Assembly (NCBI GenBank): GCA_943356455.1 | Contig: CALRFB010000005.1 | Span: 1 to 22,620 of the forward strand | Direction: 5' to 3' | DNA from: Candidatus Nomurabacteria bacterium | Lineage (GTDB): Bacteria; Patescibacteriota; Minisyncoccia; Phycocordibacterales; UBA9973 | DNA: 22,620 nt | In this document: piece by piece, positions 1 to 6,627 of the stretch | Position numbering within the stretch: position 1 is the stretch's first letter | How the letters are laid out: the number at the start of each line of letters is the position of its first letter | Translations under genes and position numbers: made by a program | Notes under the pieces: generated by a model | Databases searched by the model: none | What the model was told of the DNA's origin: nothing | What the model saw: only the letters and a program-made list of their open reading frames with translations

Positions 1-29
1 CATTTGCGCTCTACCGCTCTGCGGTTGTT

Positions 30-413
30 GTGTCACCAATGCTCACGTATTTTTCAAAAGTATATTTTATTATATTTTTTGGTGTAGGACTAGCGTTTGA
101 AGTTGGTATTATTATGCTCGCATCGTATGTCGCAAAAATCAAACAGCGTTCTTGGCATAAAGCCTTTTTGGTTGCTTCGGTAATTAACTTTATAAATGGT
201 GTTTTTTCTCTTGGTTCAGGACCGCTCATACAAAACCACAGAACTCTTGCCGGTATACTGACAGTGCTCTCGGCGATATGCATGTTCCTCACACTGAAAC
301 GTATATACTTATTGACCAATAAACAGCTATTTCGTTTTGTCCTTATTGCCTTGGTAATTATGGGTATTTTGGCATTTGTGGCAGGTTTTATAGCTACACT
401 TTATATCAAATAG
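30..413 (+). CDS. Small multi-pass membrane protein, unknown function; 5' end uncertain
   Basis: 127 residues if read from GTG at 30; ATG at 39 is an alternative start. The frame stays open back to base 3 with no stop, so the true start may lie outside the window. The protein is strongly hydrophobic, with about four predicted membrane helices (roughly residues 7-30, 44-63, 73-90 and 101-124) and a short basic loop after the first. No signature motif or family is recognised, and no catalytic residues are evident. No Shine-Dalgarno motif precedes either start. The stop TAG lies only six bases before the -35 box of the next gene, so the two are adjacent but probably separate transcription units. 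That this is an inner-membrane protein is well supported; its role is unknown. Confidence 0.7.
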   Translation: MSPMLTYFSKVYFIIFFGVGLAFEVGIIMLASYVAKIKQRSWHKAFLVASVINFINGVFSLGSGPLIQNHRTLAGILTVLSAICMFLTLKRIYLLTNKQLFRFVLIALVIMGILAFVAGFIATLYIK

Positions 414-419
414 GGGTGC

Positions 420-448
420 TTGACATTGTATCTAGTTTGTGATACAAT
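420..448 (+). promoter_or_regulatory. Strong sigma70-type promoter for the surface protein at 457
   Basis: A perfect -35 box TTGACA (420-425) and a near-perfect -10 box TACAAT (443-448) are separated by exactly 17 bases. The -10 box ends only 8 bases before the ATG at 457, so transcription should begin at or within about two bases of the start codon. This predicts an essentially leaderless mRNA. Confidence 0.85.
425..448. promoter_or_regulatory. Inverted repeat overlapping spacer and -10 box (operator-like)
   Basis: A perfect 8-base inverted repeat: ATTGTATC at 425-432 and GATACAAT at 441-448, separated by 8 bases. The right arm contains the entire -10 box and the left arm begins on the last base of the -35 box. 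A dimeric repressor bound here would block RNA polymerase. Operator function is inference; half of the dyad could simply reflect the -10 sequence. Confidence 0.45.
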
Positions 449-456
449 ATTGATAT

Positions 457-1329
457 ATGAATAAGAAGACAAACAACCTCAAAAACATTTTCTCTCTCGG
501 CATTTTGCTCATGGCTTTGGCGGTTATCGTCATGCCTTCTAACAATGCGAAAGCAGATTACTACACTAGTTTTACTGGTGGTACACCAAATCCAAACTAT
601 GTAAGCGGTTACGGCGGTAGCGTTTGGAATTCAAACGGTTACAGCAATACCAACACATATTCTTCAGGAAATGGTTCCAACAGTGGCTACAATGGTTCTT
701 GTCAGAACTGCGGTGCAAATGGAAATGGTAACAATGGCAATAACAACGGTACCTCTAACGTTGATGTAAAACCATACGTTACAACTGAGCCCGCAATCGA
801 CATTACAAATACTAGTGCACTCATACAAGGTTCGACACATATCGATACAGGTTCTGCAACAGTTTGGTTTGAATGGGGAACACACGTCGACCGTCTCGAC
901 CATACAACTCGTACAAACTACATCTCACCATCTAGTACTGGCACATCTGAAGTGATCACTACACTTACTGTAGGTACCAAGTACTATTTTCGTATCGCCG
1001 CTCACAATGCTACAGGTACGACCTACGGTATCGTGCGCAGTTTTACAACTAAGGGCGGAGTTGCTGCATCTACCTCTACAAGAAATGGTACGATAGCCAC
1101 AGCTTCTGCATCTACTGTATACACTGACCCAACAGTAAAAGGTTCACTTTCAGCAGCGGCTGCAAACTCTGGTAGTTCAAATGGATTCGTTCCATCGTCT
1201 ATCCTCGGCTGGTTGCTCGTTATTGTTCTCGTATTCTTGATTGTTGTTATCGTTCGTGCAATCCAGCGCGAAGCCGAAGAACGCAAGAAGCGTGAAGAAG
1301 AAATGAAAAAGAAACTCGCTACTGCCTAA
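457..1329 (+). CDS. Secreted, C-terminally membrane-anchored surface protein with an FN3-like domain
   Basis: 290 residues. An N-terminal signal peptide (basic MNKK start, hydrophobic core about 13-26, likely cleavage after AKA near residue 33) is followed by a low-complexity Asn/Gly/Ser/Tyr-rich stretch (about 34-100). A beta-sandwich module of the FN3-like kind common in Parcubacterial surface proteins follows (about 105-200; FEWG motif, YYFRIAAHN strand, ending RSFTTK). A Ser/Ala-rich linker leads to one transmembrane helix (about 249-266) and a highly charged Lys/Arg/Glu tail. The body should face outside with a short cytoplasmic anchor. It has its own promoter at 420-448 and a terminator at 1361-1383, so it is probably monocistronic and well expressed. 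The Asn/Gly-rich region suggests an extended or adhesive surface layer, which is inference. No enzyme motif is present. Confidence 0.85.
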   Translation: MNKKTNNLKNIFSLGILLMALAVIVMPSNNAKADYYTSFTGGTPNPNYVSGYGGSVWNSNGYSNTNTYSSGNGSNSGYNGSCQNCGANGNGNNGNNNGTSNVDVKPYVTTEPAIDITNTSALIQGSTHIDTGSATVWFEWGTHVDRLDHTTRTNYISPSSTGTSEVITTLTVGTKYYFRIAAHNATGTTYGIVRSFTTKGGVAASTSTRNGTIATASASTVYTDPTVKGSLSAAAANSGSSNGFVPSSILGWLLVIVLVFLIVVIVRAIQREAEERKKREEEMKKKLATA

Positions 1330-1360
1330 TACGTTTCGTAGAGCATAGTGCAACAAAAAA

Positions 1361-1383
1361 CCCGACTACTAGTCGGGTTTTTT
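1361..1383 (+). terminator. Rho-independent terminator after the surface protein
   Basis: A perfect 7-bp GC-rich stem, CCCGACT (1361-1367) with AGTCGGG (1371-1377), has a 3-base ACT loop and is followed by six T (1378-1383) and further T-rich sequence. Six A precede the stem, so it could also work on the minus strand. It separates the surface-protein transcript from the tRNA gene. Confidence 0.9.
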
Positions 1384-1409
1384 GTTTTGATGTAGTATCT
1401 AGAGGTTGA

Positions 1410-1483
1410 CCGCCCTTAGCTCAGTTGGTTAGAGCACAGAGCTTATACCTCTGGGGTCCATGGTTCGAATCCATGAGGGCGGA
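1410..1483 (+). tRNA. tRNA-Ile, anticodon UAU (reads AUA)
   Basis: A 74-base cloverleaf. Acceptor 1410-1416 pairs fully with 1476-1482, with discriminator A at 1483. The D arm is GCTC/GAGC (1419-1422, 1432-1435). The anticodon stem CAGAG/CTCTG (1437-1441, 1449-1453) encloses loop CTTATAC, giving anticodon TAT at 1444-1446. The variable loop is 5 bases and the T arm CATGG/CCATG has loop TTCGAAT. No CCA is encoded, so the CCA-adding enzyme is needed. Most bacteria read AUA with a CAU-anticodon tRNA-Ile2 carrying lysidine, so a genuine UAU anticodon is unusual. TAGTAT at 1393-1398 is a plausible -10 box; its -35 falls inside the preceding terminator and is weak. Confidence 0.93.
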
Positions 1484-1491
1484 CTAGTATT

Positions 1492-1510
1492 GCCGGCTTC
1501 TGCCGGGCTT
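1492..1510 (+). terminator. Possible weak terminator hairpin after tRNA-Ile
   Basis: CCGGC (1493-1497) pairs with GCCGG (1502-1506) around a TTCT loop, extendable by one pair with a bulge. The following sequence is only moderately T-rich (gcttctt), so this is a weak terminator or a processing hairpin. It lies between the tRNA and the mscL promoter. Confidence 0.3.
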
Positions 1511-1511
1511 C

Positions 1512-1539
1512 TTGTGTCAAAAAGTAGCTAGTATACAAT
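1512..1539 (+). promoter_or_regulatory. Promoter for mscL, predicted leaderless
   Basis: The -10 box TACAAT (1534-1539) ends exactly 6 bases before the ATG at 1546, which places +1 on the A of the start codon. A partial -35 box TTGTGT (1512-1517) has 16-base spacing. No Shine-Dalgarno sequence is possible in this arrangement. Confidence 0.65.
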
Positions 1540-1545
1540 AGTGTA

Positions 1546-1941
1546 ATGAAAAATTTCTTTAGTGAATTTAAAGCATTTGCCATGAAAGGCAATGTTATGG
1601 ATTTGGCAATTGGTGTCATTATTGGGGGAGCTTTTGGTAAGATAGTAACTTCACTCGTCGATAATATCATTATGCCACTCGCCGGTGCACTTATTGGTGG
1701 TAAGAATTTCGATAGCTACTCGGCGAGTATCGGTGGTGCAACTTTGAAATATGGAATGTTTTTAAGTGCAACAATCGACTTTGTCATAATCGCTTTCGTG
1801 CTTTTTGTTATCATTCGAACCCTCAACAAGGCAGTTAAAAAGAAAAATGATGAGACGGTGCAAGTTGAAAATAATGAGACGGTTAAGATTCTTGGGGAGA
1901 TACGAGATATCCTCGCTCAAAATCGTTCCCAATCTATATAA
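1546..1941 (+). CDS. mscL: Large-conductance mechanosensitive channel MscL
   Basis: 131 residues, the usual length for this family. MscL forms a homopentameric channel in the cytoplasmic membrane that opens under membrane tension and releases solutes during hypo-osmotic shock. The sequence shows the hallmark N-terminus (amphipathic [16 protein letters not shown], then the [16 protein letters not shown] pore helix, about residues 19-44). An extracellular loop contains LIGGKNF, the second membrane helix is at about 70-95, and a charged C-terminal bundle follows (about 98-125, with [14 protein letters not shown] heptads). The start is fixed by homology and by the -10 box ending 6 bases upstream. 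The gene stands alone between the tRNA and the giant esterase gene, with 20 bases to the latter. A cell bounded by a thin envelope and dependent on a host would plausibly need it; that is inference. Confidence 0.96.
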   Translation: MKNFFSEFKAFAMKGNVMDLAIGVIIGGAFGKIVTSLVDNIIMPLAGALIGGKNFDSYSASIGGATLKYGMFLSATIDFVIIAFVLFVIIRTLNKAVKKKNDETVQVENNETVKILGEIRDILAQNRSQSI

Positions 1942-1945
1942 ATGA

Positions 1946-1951
1946 TATACT
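1946..1951 (+). promoter_or_regulatory. -10 box for the giant esterase protein
   Basis: TATACT (1946-1951) lies 10 bases before the ATG at 1962, giving a predicted leader of at most about four bases. The -35 region, around 1923-1928 inside the 3' end of mscL, does not match consensus. Some read-through from mscL is therefore also possible. Confidence 0.5.
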
Positions 1952-1961
1952 AATACGGTCC

Positions 1962-4900
1962 ATGTCACGATTTATACGAAAATCAGCAATCCCAATATAC
2001 CTGATGCTTTTTCTGTCCTGTTACCCCCTTAGCATTAAGGCAACAACATTACTAACCGATACTTTTACGGGAACAACGATCAATACCAGTCTATGGACTA
2101 TTCAAGATACGTCAGGAACAAATGTAACTCAAAACGATAGATTAACTGTTGTTGGATCAAATACCTGGAACGCAAACGGCCTCGTTAGCGTCAATACATA
2201 TAACAGAGCACTCAATGATTTGGCTATTGAGGCTGACATGACGGTTGAGAACTGCGCTGCTACAAACGCCGGCATCATGTACGGACCATTCTCTGGTTCT
2301 CTAGCAAATGGGACGATTATTTTCAATAAACTTTCATCGGGTTTTAAACTCTGGTCATACGCAACCGCAATCGATGTCGCATATACATGCGTCAATAATG
2401 CACCTATCCATGTCCGTATGGTTTTGAAAGCTGTAGGTGGTGTGGATGTGTATCTCGACAATGCTGTCACACCCAATGCAAGTTTGACAGCAGTGCAAGC
2501 ACCGAATACGTTTACCAACTACCCATTTAGCCTTCAACAGTATTCAACAATTTGGAAAATGTATTATGACAATGTTCAAATATCTGTTGCTGATGCGACT
2601 GCACCAGAAGCCCCGACAAGTTTGGCTACCACTGCATCAAGTGCGCAAGTTGCTCTAACCTGGAGTGCACCAGCAAATGGTGGTTCTGCTATTACCGACT
2701 ACCAAATCGAGTACAAACTTTCAGTAGATTCCGGCTGGACGGTTTTTAGTGATGGCACATCGACGAGTGCGTCCGCAACTGTTACTGGTTTAACAAATGG
2801 ACAAAGTTATGATTTTAGAGTTTCCGCGATAAATGCTATTGGCACAGGAACTGCTTCAGGTACAGCAACCGCTACTCCACAAGCTGGAGTCGCAGGTATT
2901 CCCACAAATGTATACGGAACTCCTGCCTCAAAACAAATAACTGTTACCTGGAACGCGCCTGCTAGTAATGGCGGGTCCGCAATCACAGACTACGAAATAG
3001 ATTATGGTATTGGATCTGGAAGCTGGACTCAGTTTGCGGACGGAGTTTCAACGAGCACATCAGCCGTGATTACTGGATTAGTTAGTGGCACTACATATAA
3101 AATTAGAATACTAGCAATAAACGCTATCGGTACAGGAGCTGAATCTTCAACAACCTACGTTACTGCAGGTAGGCTCGGACTCGTTGATGATTTTACCGGC
3201 ACCACAATCAATACGTCTAAGTGGACGGAATCTGATTCGGCTAGCGGTGGCAGCGGTGGTTCTGCTGGAAATGTGCAACAAAACGGAACTCTGACAGTGG
3301 GTGGTGGAAATGGATGGGGAACTAACGGAGTAACATCTGTCGATACGTTCGACCGTACAACTGGAAATGTGTCCGTTCAAGTAACCATGAGTGGAAGTCA
3401 TTGTGTCGGTGGAAGTTTATTTGAATTTGGATATGGAAATATGAATTTTCCTGTAGGTGGTGCAAGTTATATTATTACCAACAATAGTGGAACATGGGTT
3501 TTGTTTTATTATTTAAACGGTATTCCGCAGGAACAAACTTTTATCTCAGGTATCAGTTGTACTATAAATGTGCCGATGGTTATGAAGCTGGATGTTTTAA
3601 AAACAGGTGGTGCAAAATTATACATAAATGGATCTAACACAGAAAGCGCAACTTTACTCAGCGGTACATTTACCAATGCGCCTATTTGGATGCAAACATA
3701 CACAACAACAACTACAACAACTTTTGAAAATCTATACGTCACGATTCCTGTAGTTGTTCCAGATGCCCCAACTGCCATGCTAGCAACAGCGGGAGATGGT
3801 CAGGTTGATCTCTCGTGGACGGGCTCGGCTACTAACGGTACAACAATCACTGATTATCAAATCGAATACCGAACTGGTTCAAATTCGTATGCTGTTTTTA
3901 GTGATGGTGTTTCTACGGCAACTACCGCTACCGTCACGGGTCTTACAAACGGAGTACAATATTCATTTAAAGTTTCAGCACTTGTGGACGATGGTGTGAG
4001 TTTGGCATCGAGTCCGGTTTTGGCAACTCCTATTTCTGCGTCCGCCGCCGCACCAACCGCTTCAAGTGTGATCGCCTCAGGCTATGCTGCTGTCGGTGAC
4101 ACACTTACGGGTTTATATACATATAACGACGTAAATGGAGACGAAGAAAATACTTCGACGTACCGTTGGTTGCGCTCTACTTCTGCTGGGGGTGTGTATG
4201 CTGAAATCGTTGGAGCAACAAACGATTACTATACACTCACAGGAGATGATTTGAACTACTATATAAAATTTGAAGTTACCCCTGTCGCTCTTGCCTTGCC
4301 AACAACAGGTACTCCTGTGCAAAGTTCGGCAACCGCAATCGTGATGACACAACGAAGCTACATCAATCATATTCTTTCGACTGGGCAAAGTTTGTCTGTT
4401 GGCTACAATGGAAGCCCGGCACTTTCTACAACTCAGCCGTATGCCAACAAGATGCTCAGTGGTGCTTCACTTGTGGCGTTGGTTGAAAGTGGTGTTGAAA
4501 CTATTAGCAGTGCCATGGCGAATACTATTACCTCATTGGTTTCCGCAAATGCTTTTCAAGTTGCTGTAACAATGCATGGTGTTGGCGGTACTCCGTACGC
4601 CGGGCTCATGCAAGGTACAACACCTTACAACAACGGCATAGCTCAAGTGACTTCGGTTTTTAACGCAGCGGCAACAGACCTGAGTAAGGTTAGTCGCGTT
4701 GTCGGCGTTACCGTTATCCATGGTGAGTCAGATACTATTGCTGGTAATGGTGGAAACTATGAAGGTTATTTGGTTGATTGGCAAAATGATTATCAAACTG
4801 ACGCCTCAGCCATCACAGGACAAAGCGGGATTATTCCAATGTTCACCGACCAGATCAGTTCATTTACTGGTTACAACCAAACGACATCTGAGGTTCCGAT

Positions 4901-6626
4901 GGCACAACTTGCAGCCGCAGAACATAATCCGGGAAAAATTATTCTCGTTACTCCAAAATATTTTTTCACGTATTCAGATATTGCACACCTAACGAACGCC
5001 GGGTATCGATGGCTTGGTGAATATTATGGAAAAGTTATGAAACAAGTTATCGTTGACCATCAACCATGGACACCGCTTAGCCCTCGCCAGATTGTCCGCA
5101 ATGGCAATGTTATTTATGCTCGCTTCAATGTGCCTGTTGCGCCAATCACACTCGACACAGTGCGCGTGTCCCAAGCCACCAATTACGGTTTTGCCTACGC
5201 AGACGATAGTTCTTCAGCTTCGATAAGTAGTGTGACTCTTGAAGATTCTCAAACAGTTAAAATCACACTCAACGGCACGCCGACTGGTACAAATCAAAAA
5301 TTGCGTTATGCATACACGGGTACATCGGGAGCAACTCCGGGTGCCCAATCAAGTGGAGCGGCACGAGGAAATTTGCGTGATAGTGATCCAGCAGTCTCCG
5401 CAAGCGGTAATACTCTATACAATTGGAGTGTTCAGTTCAATAAAGATGTTTCTGTAGACACTACTGCTCCAGTACTTTCGAGCGTTACCGCAACACCAAC
5501 AACTACTACTGCCGTTATCGGATGGAATACCAACGAACCAAGCTCGTCGATTATTGATTATGGACTTACAAATACATACGGACATGCCACCACTGAAACC
5601 AATTCACCAAATCGTATTCAGGTACACAGTGAAACTATTGGCAGTTTGTTGCCATGCGTTACGTATCACTACCGTGTTCGTGGTAAAGACTTGGCACAAA
5701 ATCAGGGTCAAAGTTCTGACACTACGTTTACAACGGGTGGTTGTCCTGGCTTGGCAAGTATAGTTAGTCAATCTGCCGGAAGTATCACCGCCGTCTCCGG
5801 TGGTTCCGCAAGTTTGAGTGTAGCAGGCGGTTCAATCACACTCACTATTCCTGCTGGCACAACAGTGTCCGACGCCGAATATCAAATCAAACAGTTAAAT
5901 TCAGTCGATGCTCTTGTCGATGCAGGTGCTCCAACAGGATATAGTTTGGCTGGCGCACACACATACGACATACAATCATTGTCTGATGTGGACACGGACA
6001 TTACCGCGTTTTCTCATCCAATAACTGTAACCCTGGCATATGCAGATTCAGACGTGACTAGTTTAGATGAATCATCCCTCAGGATGTACCATTATCATGG
6101 TGGATCATGGCAATCACTTTCAAGTTGTAGTATAGACTCTGGAGCAAATCAAATCTCATGTACAACAGATTCGTTTTCATTGTTTGCACTTGTAGGTACA
6201 CCAGCATCGGTAGGTGGCGGAGGCGGTTCTATCGGCGGAAACACAGCTGGTTCGCTTTCTACATACGGGTGTAAAGATGCTACGGCAACTAATTATTTTC
6301 CCTCATCGATCAACCATGATCCAACGATGTGCATCTATGTACCAACAGGCGATGGTTTACTTGGTCAAAATAATAATAAATATACTTTCACAAGAAATCT
6401 GCGGAGCGGAATGTTTGGTGAAGATGTAAAAGAGTTACAGAAGTATCTAAATAGTAAAGGTTTCATTCTGGCACATAAAGGTCCCGGTTCACCCGGTAGT
6501 GAAACAACAAAGTTCGGAGCTCTAACTCGAAAATTTCTTAGTACATTTCAAGCACAAAATGGTATTAAACCATCTGTGGGATTTTTCGGCCCTATTACAC
6601 GAGGTTTTATAAAATCTTCTGAATAG
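1962..6626 (+). CDS. Giant secreted modular protein with SGNH/SASA-type esterase and peptidoglycan-binding domains
   Basis: 1554 residues. Order of parts: signal peptide (about 1-27, cleavage near IKA); LamG-like sandwich (about 30-205, motif TGTTINTSLW); two FN3 domains (about 211-306, 308-400); a second LamG-like unit (about 404-596, TGTTINTSKW); a third FN3 (about 600-690); an Ig-like module (about 694-795). An SGNH hydrolase of the SASA/CE6-like type follows (about 798-1035). Its blocks are visible: GQS with Ser810 as likely nucleophile, HGESD (920-924), and DIAH with Asp1006/His1009. After it come a beta module, a fourth FN3 with the DYGLT motif (about 1166-1260), a ZU5-like beta region (about 1262-1414), a Cys-containing GCKDATATNY motif (Cys1437) and a C-terminal PG_binding_1-like domain (about 1476-1554). 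The family removes O-acetyl groups from carbohydrates; the substrate here is unknown. It converges on recG with a one-base gap. Confidence 0.9.
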   Translation: MSRFIRKSAIPIYLMLFLSCYPLSIKATTLLTDTFTGTTINTSLWTIQDTSGTNVTQNDRLTVVGSNTWNANGLVSVNTYNRALNDLAIEADMTVENCAATNAGIMYGPFSGSLANGTIIFNKLSSGFKLWSYATAIDVAYTCVNNAPIHVRMVLKAVGGVDVYLDNAVTPNASLTAVQAPNTFTNYPFSLQQYSTIWKMYYDNVQISVADATAPEAPTSLATTASSAQVALTWSAPANGGSAITDYQIEYKLSVDSGWTVFSDGTSTSASATVTGLTNGQSYDFRVSAINAIGTGTASGTATATPQAGVAGIPTNVYGTPASKQITVTWNAPASNGGSAITDYEIDYGIGSGSWTQFADGVSTSTSAVITGLVSGTTYKIRILAINAIGTGAESSTTYVTAGRLGLVDDFTGTTINTSKWTESDSASGGSGGSAGNVQQNGTLTVGGGNGWGTNGVTSVDTFDRTTGNVSVQVTMSGSHCVGGSLFEFGYGNMNFPVGGASYIITNNSGTWVLFYYLNGIPQEQTFISGISCTINVPMVMKLDVLKTGGAKLYINGSNTESATLLSGTFTNAPIWMQTYTTTTTTTFENLYVTIPVVVPDAPTAMLATAGDGQVDLSWTGSATNGTTITDYQIEYRTGSNSYAVFSDGVSTATTATVTGLTNGVQYSFKVSALVDDGVSLASSPVLATPISASAAAPTASSVIASGYAAVGDTLTGLYTYNDVNGDEENTSTYRWLRSTSAGGVYAEIVGATNDYYTLTGDDLNYYIKFEVTPVALALPTTGTPVQSSATAIVMTQRSYINHILSTGQSLSVGYNGSPALSTTQPYANKMLSGASLVALVESGVETISSAMANTITSLVSANAFQVAVTMHGVGGTPYAGLMQGTTPYNNGIAQVTSVFNAAATDLSKVSRVVGVTVIHGESDTIAGNGGNYEGYLVDWQNDYQTDASAITGQSGIIPMFTDQISSFTGYNQTTSEVPMAQLAAAEHNPGKIILVTPKYFFTYSDIAHLTNAGYRWLGEYYGKVMKQVIVDHQPWTPLSPRQIVRNGNVIYARFNVPVAPITLDTVRVSQATNYGFAYADDSSSASISSVTLEDSQTVKITLNGTPTGTNQKLRYAYTGTSGATPGAQSSGAARGNLRDSDPAVSASGNTLYNWSVQFNKDVSVDTTAPVLSSVTATPTTTTAVIGWNTNEPSSSIIDYGLTNTYGHATTETNSPNRIQVHSETIGSLLPCVTYHYRVRGKDLAQNQGQSSDTTFTTGGCPGLASIVSQSAGSITAVSGGSASLSVAGGSITLTIPAGTTVSDAEYQIKQLNSVDALVDAGAPTGYSLAGAHTYDIQSLSDVDTDITAFSHPITVTLAYADSDVTSLDESSLRMYHYHGGSWQSLSSCSIDSGANQISCTTDSFSLFALVGTPASVGGGGGSIGGNTAGSLSTYGCKDATATNYFPSSINHDPTMCIYVPTGDGLLGQNNNKYTFTRNLRSGMFGEDVKELQKYLNSKGFILAHKGPGSPGSETTKFGALTRKFLSTFQAQNGIKPSVGFFGPITRGFIKSSE

Positions 6627-6627
6627 T

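Noticed and set aside
1-35. The reverse complement contains a GGTAGAGCGC stretch resembling a tRNA D arm
   Set aside because: The opposite D-stem strand does not pair (two of four mismatched) and no acceptor or T arm is in view. The region fits the open reading frame of the membrane protein better.
1972-2040. Lipoprotein signal (FLSC) at the N-terminus of the giant esterase
   Set aside because: The -3 position is Phe and the -2 position Leu, a poor lipobox. A type I signal cleavage near IKA fits better.
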